64,000 nt of DNA from a virus, in IMG/VR virus record IMGVR_UViG_3300021420_000016, positions 62,001 to 126,000 of that record; one strand, written 5' to 3'. The first letter of the stretch is position 1, and the number at the start of each line of letters is the position of its first letter. Below the pieces are notes generated by a model, which saw only the letters and a list, made by a program, of their open reading frames with translations, had not been told where the DNA came from and did no database searches. Below are positions 7,349 to 14,216 of the stretch, in pieces. Both the position numbers and the translations under genes were made by a program.

Positions 7349-8516
7349 GATCGCCCTGCAGGGCCAAGTCGTCCCGGCCGTCACGCAGCCCGGGGATCCC
7401 CGCAGCGAACTCCTCGCCAGGCTCACCGCCGCCTGGCTGACCCGGCAGGAATCCCCTCACACCCGCGTAGCGTACGAGCGCGATCTCCGCGACTGGCTCG
7501 CCTGGTGCGCCAGCCGGGAGGTTCATCCGCTGACCGCACGCATGAGCGACGTGGACGACTGGATCGCCGCACAGCGGGAGACGCCGGGCCGGCGCGGAGG
7601 CTCGGCTCCCAAGTACCCCGACGAGGCCATAGCTGCCGCATACGTGCGCTGGAAGGCCGGTAAAGCCCCCGGCGGCGTGCCTGTCTCCAAGGCCGCGCTG
7701 GCCCGGGAAATTGGCATGTTCCCCAATGCGCTCGCCAGCAGGTTCAGGAAACTGGAGCGCGACCTCACCGCAGGGACTCCGCAGGGCGCGTCCAAGCGGA
7801 GCATCGCCCGGCGCGTTTACGCCGTCCGGTCCTGGTACAAGTACCTGATCCGGAACACCCGAAGCGACCCGGTGCCGCTCATCGCCTACAATCCGGCGGA
7901 CACCGACGCCACTCCCAAGGTGAAGAAAGGCGACTCCCCCACCCGTGCGCTCAGCCGGGCCGAGGCCGACCGGCTCATCGCGGTCGCCGACGCCGACAGT
8001 CCCCGGTCCTCGGCGATCATCCGCCTCATGCTCACCAACGCTGACCGCCGCAGTTCTGTCGTGGCCATCGACATCCCCGACCTCGGCTGGGACCAGGGTC
8101 ACCGGACCGTTACCAGGCGCATCAAGGAAGGCCGGACAGTCCGTGACCCCATCCCCCCGCCGACCGCTCGCGCCATTGACGCCTACCTTGACTGGCGGGG
8201 CAACCCGCAAGACGGTCCATTGTTCGTCGCCAGTACCGGGAATCGGCTTAGTGACCAGCATCTGTACGACCTCGTGCCCCGGCTGGCCCGGGAAGCAGAT
8301 ATCCCGGACCCGGAAGAGGTCACCCCACACGGTCTGCGCGCCACCGCCATCACCGAAACGATCGTCGCCACCGGCGACATGTCCCTAGCCCAGGATCTCG
8401 CCCACCATCAGCACATGGACACCACGATGATCTACAACAAAGTCCGGGGGGATCTCGACCGCCACGCAGCGTATGTCCTCGCCACGCGGTACGGCGCCAA
8501 AGACGCGAGCGGCTAA
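7341..8516 (+). CDS. int: Tyrosine recombinase / integrase
   Basis: A 391-residue site-specific recombinase. The N-terminal SAM-like domain (SPHTRVAYERDLRDWLAWCA) is interrupted by an insert of about 60 residues containing a helix-turn-helix-like VSKAALAREIGM. The catalytic domain has Arg in NADRRSSVVAID, Lys in RRIKEGRTVR, HGLRAT, the second His in HHQHMDTT and the nucleophile Tyr in MIYNK, so all active-site residues appear present. ATG 7341 is preferred over TTG 7335 because GAAGGAAAGG lies just upstream. It probably integrates the element; the attachment site is not identified. Confidence 0.92.
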   Translation: MTEIALQGQVVPAVTQPGDPRSELLARLTAAWLTRQESPHTRVAYERDLRDWLAWCASREVHPLTARMSDVDDWIAAQRETPGRRGGSAPKYPDEAIAAAYVRWKAGKAPGGVPVSKAALAREIGMFPNALASRFRKLERDLTAGTPQGASKRSIARRVYAVRSWYKYLIRNTRSDPVPLIAYNPADTDATPKVKKGDSPTRALSRAEADRLIAVADADSPRSSAIIRLMLTNADRRSSVVAIDIPDLGWDQGHRTVTRRIKEGRTVRDPIPPPTARAIDAYLDWRGNPQDGPLFVASTGNRLSDQHLYDLVPRLAREADIPDPEEVTPHGLRATAITETIVATGDMSLAQDLAHHQHMDTTMIYNKVRGDLDRHAAYVLATRYGAKDASG

Positions 8517-8573
8517 CGGGCACCCGGTACTGCCGGTTCTGCTCAGTGATCCTCGAAAAGGCGTAAAAGGGAA

Positions 8574-8612
8574 GGCGCGGCCGGGCACCCTCGGAGTGTG
8601 TCCGGCCGCGCC
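8574..8612. terminator. Hairpin between convergent int and Ro60 genes
   Basis: An 11-bp perfect stem GGCGCGGCCGG / CCGGCCGCGCC with a 17-nt loop lies between the two converging genes. It could end transcription in both directions. Confidence 0.6.
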
Positions 8613-8626
8613 CGTTTCCCGCGTTT

Positions 8627-10315
8627 TTACGCGGCCCGTTCGGCCGATGGCAACAGCCACGGCCAGGTCGCGTCGTGTGAGGCCTCCAGAATGGGGATCA
8701 GGCGGAAGGCGTTGTCGGTAAGCCCGCCCATGGTGTGCCGGTTCCCGCCACCCGAAGGCAGTCCCCCAGTCTTGTACCCGCCGAAGTTCCACAGGTACAC
8801 CGGCACGTGCCGCGGGATCAGGTCATCAATCCTGGTCGACGGCATGCCGCCCGCGAAGTGACAGTTCGACGGCAGGTACCCCGGGGAGGTCTGCTCGTCG
8901 GTGACGATCACCACCCGGTCGTGGTAACCGGCGCGGAAATGCTGCCGCACCGCCGTGGGGATGTCGGTCCCCCACTGCCCCGTGGTGAGCCGCTCCACCA
9001 GCTTGAGCACCGACTCGCCCTGGGTGAACCGCACGGCGGCGTTCACGCCGCGGCCGGTGTCCTGGCCCCAGAACTCCACCAGGTCGGCGTGGGCGGCGCG
9101 CAGGGCGATGGCTGCGGCGAACACGGCCGCCCCGTCGGCCCAGGACATGTCGGAGTGCTCGGACATGTTCTGGTGCCACATCGACGGCGACCGGTCCACC
9201 AGCACCAGCGTGCGGCCCGCCAGCGCGGGCACGTTCGCCAGCGAGTGGCCGAGGCCCTGCTCCAGCGGCCAGCCCCACCGCAGCGACGGGGCGTGCCGGT
9301 AGGCGGCGAGGAACCGGAACGGGAACAGCCGCGACCTGGCCACCCGGTCGGGGTCAGCCAGTTTCGCCGCGACCTCCGCCGCCACCGAGTCCGGGACGCC
9401 GGCCTGGTCGAAGTTCCGCAGGTTCTTCGCCAGCGCGCCCAGGCCCATCATCGGGATCGCCGCAGTCCACGCCTCGCGGGTCATCGGGCCCTGCAGCCAC
9501 CCGGCGAGGGCCTCCCACGTCATCCCCGCATCACGCAGATCCTGAGTTGCCTCCGGCCGGTTCAGCCACGCACGCCGTGCACCCTCCGGCATGGCCATCA
9601 GGGCGTGCCGGCGGCGGATCGTCGCCAGCACCTCCGGGACCGGGTTGCCCCGGTCGTGGCGCCGCTCGATCGCATACCGGTAAAGTGCTTCGCGCCACGT
9701 GCCGTACGCCCTGCGGTGATACCGCGGGTTGACGAGTTCGATAACGTCACCGAATCGCACTGCCGCCTCGTCGGTGTCGTACTTCAGCAGGGCGAACTCG
9801 TTGTAGAGGCGGTGGATCCCGTCGGCGAGGCCCCGCTTGAGCCCGATCGGCATCTTCCGGCCGTAGTTCGCCAGCCAGTAGGCGGTCAGCTCCCCCGGCT
9901 CGTCGGCGCGCTGCAGCACCGAGTCCACCACCGGCCGCGGGAACGTGGCGACGCCCACTTCCCGGCCCGTGCCGGCCTCGTCGCGGCGCGCCCAGGTGAA
10001 CTCCGCCGCGCCGATCACCGGCGCCAGGCGCAGGTTCCCGTCGCCGCGCAGCCACCCGAGCAGGCCGGCCGTCCATGCGGGGTCGGCGGCCGCCATCTCG
10101 CGGACGAGGTGACGGTAGCGCTTCACCCGGGCGTCGCGGCCCTCGTGGAACGCCCTCTCCCCCGGCAGGTTGCACGCCGCCAGGAGGAACAACTCGGACT
10201 GACCCTCGCGGGCATACCCGGGGGCACCCAAGGCGGTACGGCCGGACGGCCCCGGGCCGCTCACGACCGGGCTGGACGCGGCGGCACGGACAGGACCGCG
10301 GTTGAACTTGCTCAT
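8627..10315 (-). CDS. rsr: Ro60/Rsr ortholog (TROVE domain plus vWA domain)
   Basis: A 562-residue RNA-binding ring protein. The N-terminal two thirds is the helical TROVE domain (LFLLAACNLPGERAFHEGRD, WLANYGRKMPIGLKRGLADG). The C-terminal third is a von Willebrand A domain with an intact metal site: DRSPSM, the Thr of GTDIPT, and VTDEQTS. Bacterial Ro60 proteins bind Y RNAs and structured RNA, sometimes with an exoribonuclease, in RNA quality control and tRNA/rRNA maturation. The start MSKFNRG is chosen over an upstream ATG at 10384 that would enter the Y-RNA region; an AAAGGGGG lies upstream. It lies downstream of, and in the same direction as, the Y-RNA candidates and the tRNA array. Confidence 0.93.
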   Translation of the reverse strand: MSKFNRGPVRAAASSPVVSGPGPSGRTALGAPGYAREGQSELFLLAACNLPGERAFHEGRDARVKRYRHLVREMAAADPAWTAGLLGWLRGDGNLRLAPVIGAAEFTWARRDEAGTGREVGVATFPRPVVDSVLQRADEPGELTAYWLANYGRKMPIGLKRGLADGIHRLYNEFALLKYDTDEAAVRFGDVIELVNPRYHRRAYGTWREALYRYAIERRHDRGNPVPEVLATIRRRHALMAMPEGARRAWLNRPEATQDLRDAGMTWEALAGWLQGPMTREAWTAAIPMMGLGALAKNLRNFDQAGVPDSVAAEVAAKLADPDRVARSRLFPFRFLAAYRHAPSLRWGWPLEQGLGHSLANVPALAGRTLVLVDRSPSMWHQNMSEHSDMSWADGAAVFAAAIALRAAHADLVEFWGQDTGRGVNAAVRFTQGESVLKLVERLTTGQWGTDIPTAVRQHFRAGYHDRVVIVTDEQTSPGYLPSNCHFAGGMPSTRIDDLIPRHVPVYLWNFGGYKTGGLPSGGGNRHTMGGLTDNAFRLIPILEASHDATWPWLLPSAERAA

Positions 10316-10370
10316 CCTCGCACGCCCCCTTTCGCTGGGGCTCCAGGCGGGAGAGGTAACCTTCATGAAT

Positions 10371-10513
10371 GACATGCCCGACAACGAATCGGCCCACGGG
10401 ACATAAGCGCTCTGCCAGTTGAGCTACGCCCCCAAAGTGGAGGCGACAGGACTTGAACCTGTAACCACTCGATCCACAATCGAAGTACCGCGAACCTGCA
10501 CTTCGGGCATGCC
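10371..10513 (-). ncRNA. Y-RNA candidate 1 with permuted tRNA-His-like module
   Basis: The 5' arm GGCATGCCCGAAGTGCAGG pairs with the 3' arm ending GTCGGGCATGTC (11 bp, one G-U). A bulged second helix GG..CGCGGTAC / GTCCCGTG..CC follows. Inside the loop lies a cloverleaf in permuted order: anticodon arm with loop TTGTGGA (GTG), T arm (ACAGG-TTCAAGT-CCTGT), 3' acceptor strand CGCCTCC-A, a CTTT linker, 5' acceptor strand GGGGGCG, then a D arm. This is the architecture of bacterial Y RNAs, a Ro60-binding stem plus a tRNA-like module. It lies directly upstream of rsr. Confidence 0.75.
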
Positions 10514-10533
10514 TTCATGAAGTTGTACCCCCC

Positions 10534-10670
10534 CCCGACAACGAATCGGCGACGGTAACCGGGGCCGGATTCGAACCGGCGGCCTCCGCCCTTCCGGGCG
10601 GCGCTCTACCAACTGAGCTACCTCGCAAAATGGGTTGGCTGCGAGAAGTAACCGTTGCCTGCACTTCGGG
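10534..10670 (-). ncRNA. Y-RNA candidate 2 with tRNA-like module
   Basis: The same arms occur as in unit 1 (CCCGAAGTGCAGG; CCGATTCGTTGTCGGG), with CAACGG/CCGTCG continuing the stem. The insert has an acceptor-like hairpin (CTCGC/GCGAG closed by a 14-nt loop), a D arm, a stem CCGCCC-GGAA-GGGCGG in the anticodon position capped by a GNRA tetraloop, and a normal T arm (GCCGG-TTCGAAT-CCGGC). The acceptor strand is not matched after the T arm, so this is not an ordinary tRNA. The permutation point differs from unit 1. Confidence 0.72.
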
Positions 10671-10699
10671 GAGAAGTGCTTTATTTAGTTTATGTCCTT

Positions 10700-10804
10700 C
10701 CCGACAACGGATCGGCGGCGGCTGCGCGGGATTCGAACCCGCAACCTTCAGCTACTGTGACTGATTTCGATCCAATTCGAAGTAGCCGTCTCCTGCACTT
10801 CGGG
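10700..10804 (-). ncRNA. Y-RNA candidate 3, short form
   Basis: The same 5' arm CCCGAAGTGCAGG and 3' arm CCGATCCGTTGTCGGG flank a shorter insert. The stem continues CGGCT/AGCCG. Inside are a CTAC...GTAG arm enclosing TTCGA-ATTGGA-TCGAA, and a canonical T arm (GCGGG-TTCGAAT-CCCGC). No D or acceptor arm is visible. Confidence 0.65.
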
Positions 10805-10889
10805 AAAGTATTCCCAGAGCCTAGCGAACCGGCAATGCGTGGCGCATCCCGTTTTCGCGTGACCCTGATCACAGCGCGAGCACCCTTTG

Positions 10890-10961
10890 AGTCGGCGGCG
10901 GGAATTGAACCCGCGTGCGCAGCTTTGCAGGCTGCTACCTCTGCCACTCGGCCACGCCGAC
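10890..10961 (-). tRNA. tRNA-Cys(GCA)
   Basis: Acceptor GTCGGCG/CGCCGAC, discriminator T, anticodon arm GCAGC-CTGCAAA-GCTGC, T loop TTCAATT. First tRNA before the Y RNAs in transcription-distal order. Confidence 0.93.
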
Positions 10962-10965
10962 ACGG

Positions 10966-11039
10966 TGAGCGAGGCGGGATTCGAACCCGCAGCCTTCTTC
11001 TTAGGAGGAAGTTGCTCCATCCCGTTGAGCTACCCGCTC
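10966..11039 (-). tRNA. tRNA-Arg(CCT)
   Basis: Acceptor GAGCGGG/CTCGCTC, anticodon loop CTCCTAA, T arm GCGGG-TTCGAAT-CCCGC. The anticodon stem has an A-A mismatch at 27-43. Confidence 0.9.
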
Positions 11040-11110
11040 GCGGGAACGCCTGGCGACCGCTATGCGTGATCCTTTACCCCCACCGTTTGAAGCTGGGTCC
11101 AGGCGTTCGG

Positions 11111-11182
11111 CGTCCCCGGCGTGACTCGAACACGCGCGCACGGCTCCGGAGGCCACAGCTCTATCCACTGAGCTACGGGGAC
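11111..11182 (-). tRNA. tRNA-Arg(CCG)
   Basis: Acceptor GTCCCCG/CGGGGAC, anticodon arm GTGGC-CTCCGGA-GCCGT, T arm CGTG-TTCGAGT-CACG. Confidence 0.92.
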
Positions 11183-11186
11183 TTGG

Positions 11187-11268
11187 TGGCAGGTCCAGGG
11201 TTCGAACCTGGGTAGGCTGAGCCGGCGGTTTTACAGACCGCTCCCTTTGGCCGCTCGGGCAACCTGCC
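11187..11268 (-). tRNA. tRNA-Tyr(GTA)
   Basis: Class II tRNA with a long variable arm; acceptor GGCAGGT/ACCTGCC, anticodon arm GCGGT-CTGTAAA-ACCGC. Confidence 0.94.
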
Positions 11269-11271
11269 TTG

Positions 11272-11347
11272 GGGAGCCCGGCCGGATTTGAACCGGCGAC
11301 GACACGGACCACAACCGTGTGTTCTGCCTGGCTGAACTACAGGCTCC
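11272..11347 (-). tRNA. tRNA-His(GTG)
   Basis: Acceptor GGAGCCT/GGGCTCC, discriminator C as expected for His, anticodon arm CACGG-TTGTGGT-CCGTG. Confidence 0.93.
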
Positions 11348-11351
11348 ATGG

Positions 11352-11423
11352 TGGGTGATGATGGGATCGAACCATCGGCCTCTGTCGTGTGAAGGCAGCG
11401 CTCTGCCACTGAGCTAAACACCC
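11352..11423 (-). tRNA. tRNA-Val(CAC)
   Basis: Acceptor GGGTGTT/ATCACCC with one T-T mismatch; anticodon arm CTGCC-TTCACAC-GACAG with a C-A mismatch at 30-40; T loop TTCGATC. Confidence 0.85.
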
Positions 11424-11511
11424 CTGCCAGGTCTTGATTTAAGTTCCGGGAATGCTTATTGTTTCCTTGCTACTAAAACCCTTAGCAAGTAGCACGGAAA
11501 GGGACACCTCA

Positions 11512-11655
11512 ATGGGCAGGAACAAAATCGTTGCAACTTGCGCCGCAATCTTTTTCGCGGCCGGGATGGCCGCCCCGGTTATCGCCGCAGCCACACCCGC
11601 CGTGCACGCCGTGGCAGACGGCAGTGGCGGCCCCGACATGTACCACCACAGCTGA
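11512..11655 (+). CDS. Small secreted peptide, 47 aa
   Basis: Encoded opposite the tRNA array. GGAAAGGG lies 8 bases before the ATG. The N-terminus is a signal peptide (GRNK, then IVATCAAIFFAAGMAAPVIA) with Ala-x-Ala sites, leaving a mature peptide of about 14-20 residues ending DGSGGPDMYHHS. A strong hairpin follows at once, so it is a self-contained unit. Function unknown; size and export suggest a signalling or surface peptide. Confidence 0.65.
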   Translation: MGRNKIVATCAAIFFAAGMAAPVIAAATPAVHAVADGSGGPDMYHHS

Positions 11656-11669
11656 CCGTCCCCCAGGCC

Positions 11670-11704
11670 GTCTGCGGTCCCGAGCCCCCGGCGGGGCCGC
11701 AGAC
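11670..11704 (+). terminator. Terminator hairpin after the secreted peptide gene
   Basis: Stem GTCTGCGG / CCGCAGAC, GC-rich, 14 bp after the stop codon of the peptide gene. Confidence 0.65.
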
Positions 11705-11716
11705 CCCTAAAATAAG

Positions 11717-11789
11717 TGCGCTCGGAGGGACTCGAACCCCCAACAAACTGCTCCGTAGGCAGTTGCTCTATCCGTTGAGCTACGGGCGC
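11717..11789 (-). tRNA. tRNA-Arg(ACG)
   Basis: Anticodon arm ACTGC-CTACGGA-GCAGT; acceptor GCGCCCG/CGAGCGC with one C-A mismatch. Confidence 0.9.
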
Positions 11790-11800
11790 ATGGTATCGCG

Positions 11801-11873
11801 TGGGCGTACCTGGGATCGAACCAGGGATCCTCTGCCGTGTCGAGACAGCGCTCTGCCGCTGAGCTACACGCCC
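11801..11873 (-). tRNA. tRNA-Val(GAC)
   Basis: Acceptor GGGCGTG/TACGCCC, anticodon arm CTGTC-TCGACAC-GGCAG. Position 33 is C. The stop codon of the upstream LAGLIDADG-like gene lies inside its 5' end. Confidence 0.9.
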
Positions 11874-12382
11874 ACCGTTACTTCCAGGCCAATCTCGGCG
11901 GCCTGCCCAGCGATCTTCTCCGGCAGTTCCCAGCCGAGCCGGGCCAGCCGCTGCACTGCCTGCCGGGCACCATTCCCGGCCCGGCCCGCTAGGTTCACGT
12001 TCTCCAGTGCCTCGTTCATCATGTCCTCCATCCCCCGGTCGGTCACCATGAACGGAATCACGTTGAACAGCACGACCGCCGCCGCAGCGCCGGTGAGAGT
12101 CCACCGGCCGGTGGATGGCTGGACGCCGATCTCGCAATGGATATGCGCCTCGCCGCAATGCTCGGCGCAGCCCCGCTTGTCCCACTCCTTGCCCGGACGG
12201 GGAGGCCGCGGCTCCGCGTTGCTGTCGGTGAGCCGGCACAACTCCCTGATCACGCTCAGGTAAGAAGAGTCGACCCGCAGCACCAGTTGCGGCGTCGCCC
12301 GGGTGAGGTTGTCCTTCCGGTGGATGCGGCCCTGCATGTCCAAGATGGCCGCCATCCAGGCCAGCTTCTCGGCAGGGACCAT
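11864..12382 (-). CDS. LAGLIDADG-like homing endonuclease
   Basis: A 172-residue protein whose N-terminus LAWMAAILDMQGRI has the spacing of a LAGLIDADG helix (usually LAGILDGEGSI), followed by LVLRVDSSYLSVIRELCRL as in single-motif enzymes. The usual acidic residue of the motif is Asp in ILDMQG. A possible second helix is VLFNVIPFMV. It sits between tRNA-Asp and tRNA-Val, and its stop codon lies in the tRNA-Val 5' end. The start MVPAEKL is chosen because an upstream start would read through tRNA-Asp. Confidence 0.6.
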   Translation of the reverse strand: MVPAEKLAWMAAILDMQGRIHRKDNLTRATPQLVLRVDSSYLSVIRELCRLTDSNAEPRPPRPGKEWDKRGCAEHCGEAHIHCEIGVQPSTGRWTLTGAAAAVVLFNVIPFMVTDRGMEDMMNEALENVNLAGRAGNGARQAVQRLARLGWELPEKIAGQAAEIGLEVTVGV

Positions 12383-12408
12383 AAACCTCAGCCTAGCGCC
12401 GTGATACG

Positions 12409-12483
12409 CGGGACAGGCGGGATTCGAACCCGCGGCCTCCACCTTGACAGGGTGGCGAGCACTCCTGACTGCTCCACAGTCCC
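12409..12483 (-). tRNA. tRNA-Asp(GTC)
   Basis: Acceptor GGGACTG/CTGTCCC, discriminator G, anticodon arm CCACC-CTGTCAA-GGTGG. Confidence 0.92.
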
Positions 12484-12600
12484 ATGATTCCGGTCGCGGC
12501 CCCGCAGGCTATCGCGCCTCACCTGCGGTCAGCGGACGGCGAACCCGCCTATGTTTGCCCACCGGAACTGCACCAGCCAGATGCAGGTGTTGGAAAACGG

Positions 12601-12673
12601 CTCCCGAGGAAGGGCTCGAACCTTCAACCTGCCGGTTAACAGCCGGACGCTCTGCCGATTGAGCTACCCGGGA
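12601..12673 (-). tRNA. tRNA-Asn(GTT)
   Basis: Acceptor TCCCGGG/CTCGGGA, anticodon loop CTGTTAA, discriminator G. Confidence 0.93.
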
Positions 12674-12814
12674 ATGAGAAAGAAGCCCCGCCTACACGGA
12701 GCGCCCCGACGGCACTCCCGCCCTTATGCTGCCGTCGCAGCCCCATGGGCACTTGGTCCGCGGCCCGCGCGCCCTGCCTTCGGGTCAAGCCCGTACATCC
12801 TCAGCGGAACTTCG

Positions 12815-12888
12815 TAGCGGGGGGCGGATTTGAACCGCCGTCCTCTGGGTTATGAGCCCAGCGAGCTACCGAACTGCTCCACCCCGCG
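12815..12888 (-). tRNA. Initiator tRNA-fMet(CAT)
   Basis: Initiator features: an unpaired first base (C1 against U72), three G-C pairs at the base of the anticodon loop (CTGGG-CTCATAA-CCCAG) and a GGAGCAG D region. Confidence 0.93.
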
Positions 12889-12979
12889 TCGCATGTGAGA
12901 TTTCCCGGCCACCTGGCCAACTCAGGTACCCACAACGGCCTCTCTACGGCTGACACTGATCACGCTACCACATTCGTGG

Positions 12980-13052
12980 TGGCTCCAGTCAGATTCGAAC
13001 TGACGCCGTCTCCTTGAAAGGGAGGTGACCTGGGCCGCTAGTCGATGGAGTC
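12980..13052 (-). tRNA. tRNA-Glu(TTC)
   Basis: Anticodon stem CTCC-CTTTCAA-GGAG; acceptor GACTCCA/TGGAGCC with an A-C mismatch at the second pair. Confidence 0.9.
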
Positions 13053-13053
13053 G

Positions 13054-13126
13054 TATCCCGGGAGGGATTCGAACCCCCGCCGCCACCTTGAGAGAGTGGC
13101 ATCCTAGGCCGCTAGACGACCGGGAC
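13054..13126 (-). tRNA. tRNA-Glu(CTC)
   Basis: Anticodon arm CCACT-CTCTCAA-GGTGG; acceptor GTCCCGG/CCGGGAT. One base separates it from tRNA-Glu(TTC). Confidence 0.92.
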
Positions 13127-13138
13127 ATGTACTTTACG

Positions 13139-13211
13139 TGCGCCGCCGCGGACTCGAACCGCGAGCCGTCTCCTTAGAGGGGAGCCGCTCTATCCATTGA
13201 GCTAGCGGCGC
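13139..13211 (-). tRNA. tRNA-Arg(TCT)
   Basis: Acceptor GCGCCGC/GCGGCGC, anticodon loop CCTCTAA, T arm CGCGG-TTCGAGT-CCGCG. Confidence 0.92.
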
Positions 13212-13380
13212 TGGCCGCGTCTCCGATTTCCCGGCGGACGGCTTGCTTCTCGCGTGCACGCTGAGCGCGCCGGCCGATCTCCTTCATACCGGGCTTGTAA
13301 CCCGGGTCGTGACCGGGGCAGCACCAATTCTGGTCGTGGGCACTGCGGGCCCGGCCGAGCATCCTTGCCATGGGGCGCAT
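13174..13380 (-). CDS. Small basic protein reading into tRNA-Arg
   Basis: The 68-codon frame contains NWCCPGHDPGYKPGMKEIGR and a basic helix RAQRAREKQAVRREIG, a texture seen in small mobile-element proteins. It follows the HNH gene in the same direction. The last 13 codons and the stop lie within tRNA-Arg(TCT), so the original 3' end may have been lost. An ATG nine bases in (MARMLG) is an alternative start. Confidence 0.4.
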   Translation of the reverse strand: MRPMARMLGRARSAHDQNWCCPGHDPGYKPGMKEIGRRAQRAREKQAVRREIGDAASAASSMDRAAPL

Positions 13381-13394
13381 CCTCCGGTTAGGGG

Positions 13395-13895
13395 CTATGC
13401 CGCTTCGCGCAGAGTGCGCATTCCGCGAGTGCCAGGCGTCTCACCCCGGCGAACCCGGCCATCGTATTTGGCTTGGCGGCATAGACCGCAGCGGCATCCG
13501 CGACCGTATTCCGCTTGAGAACCGTGGCCCTTTCGCTGAAGTTGCGGCCACGGGCGTTCGACACGCTGCTCGGCTAGGTCAGTGACCGTTTTCCGGTGAT
13601 GATGCGCGCCACATAGAACTTGGCACCCTTCAAGCTCCTCAAGGAACTTCACTTCTGCGATCGACCATAGTCTCGCTAGGTCGATCTCTTTGGCGCGCCA
13701 ATCAATGTGGTCGATCTCCAGGTCGGCGGTGCCGCCGCACTCGGCACAGGCGCCGCCTAGCAGCGCGATGGCTCGATCCCGTCGTTCGTGGTAGCGCCGG
13801 AGCATGTAATCGCGCATGTAGCCGTTGTAGCAGTCGCGACATCTCTTGCCGTTGGCATACTCCCTGACGGGCCTGCCGCACTGGTTGCAACACAT
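13395..13895 (-). CDS. HNH endonuclease in the tRNA array
   Basis: A 166-residue protein. The N-terminal Cys pairs (CCNQCG, CRDC) form a zinc finger. The HNH core is CAECGGTADLEIDHIDWRAK with CGAHHHRK closing the metal site. The tail has further cysteines (GRGCRCGLC). This pattern is typical of free-standing homing HNH proteins of phages and plasmids. It occupies the gap between tRNA-Lys(TTT) and tRNA-Arg(TCT) and probably targets a tRNA or neighbouring sequence; the target is not known. Confidence 0.82.
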   Translation of the reverse strand: MCCNQCGRPVREYANGKRCRDCYNGYMRDYMLRRYHERRDRAIALLGGACAECGGTADLEIDHIDWRAKEIDLARLWSIAEVKFLEELEGCQVLCGAHHHRKTVTDLAEQRVERPWPQLQRKGHGSQAEYGRGCRCGLCRQAKYDGRVRRGETPGTRGMRTLREAA

Positions 13896-13912
13896 GTTCG
13901 AATTATATGCGG

Positions 13913-13986
13913 TGCCCCGCCTCGGATTCGAACCGAGAACCCGCGGATTAAAAGTCCGCTGCTCTAAGCCGTTGAGCTAGCAGGGC
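13913..13986 (-). tRNA. tRNA-Lys(TTT)
   Basis: Acceptor GCCCTGC/GCGGGGC, anticodon arm GCGGA-CTTTTAA-TCCGC. Confidence 0.94.
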
Positions 13987-14045
13987 GTGGGGCTGGGTAT
14001 TCGTACGACCTGTTTCTCGCGCATCGTTTCCTCCTTTCCGGGGGG

Positions 14046-14120
14046 TAGGCCGGGCGGGGGTCGAACCCGCACATCTTCCGCTTATAAGGCGGCTGCCGTC
14101 ACCCTGTTGGCCACCGGCCT
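14046..14120 (-). tRNA. tRNA-Ile(TAT)
   Basis: Acceptor AGGCCGG/CCGGCCT, anticodon stem CCGC-CTTATAA-GCGG, T arm GCGGG-TTCGACC-CCCGC. UAU reads AUA, which most bacteria decode with a lysidine-modified CAU tRNA. Confidence 0.88.
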
Positions 14121-14126
14121 CCTGAG

Positions 14127-14198
14127 TAGCGAGAGGGGATTCTGCCACCCCGGCCTCTCCGTTATGGGCGGAGCGCTCTCCTTCTGAGCTATCCCGCT
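14127..14198 (-). tRNA. tRNA-Met/Ile2-like (CAT) with abnormal T arm
   Basis: Acceptor AGCGGGA/TCTCGCT, D arm GCTC/GAGC, anticodon arm CTCCG-CCCATAA-CGGAG with C33. The T loop reads TGGCAGAAT instead of TTCRANY, leaving only a 4-bp T stem, so it may not fold or be modified normally. Confidence 0.7.
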
Positions 14199-14216
14199 GG
14201 GTCCCCGTGGGGGTGG

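Noticed and set aside
8735-10372. A 545-codon + strand frame opposite Ro60
   Set aside because: Low-complexity Arg/Pro/His composition, typical of the shadow strand of a high-GC gene; the minus-strand TROVE/vWA protein is unambiguous.
10377-10670. Ordinary tRNA genes for His and Phe upstream of Ro60
   Set aside because: The T arm is not followed by a strand pairing with the 5' acceptor. In unit 1 the halves are in reverse order, and in unit 2 the anticodon position is a GNRA tetraloop.
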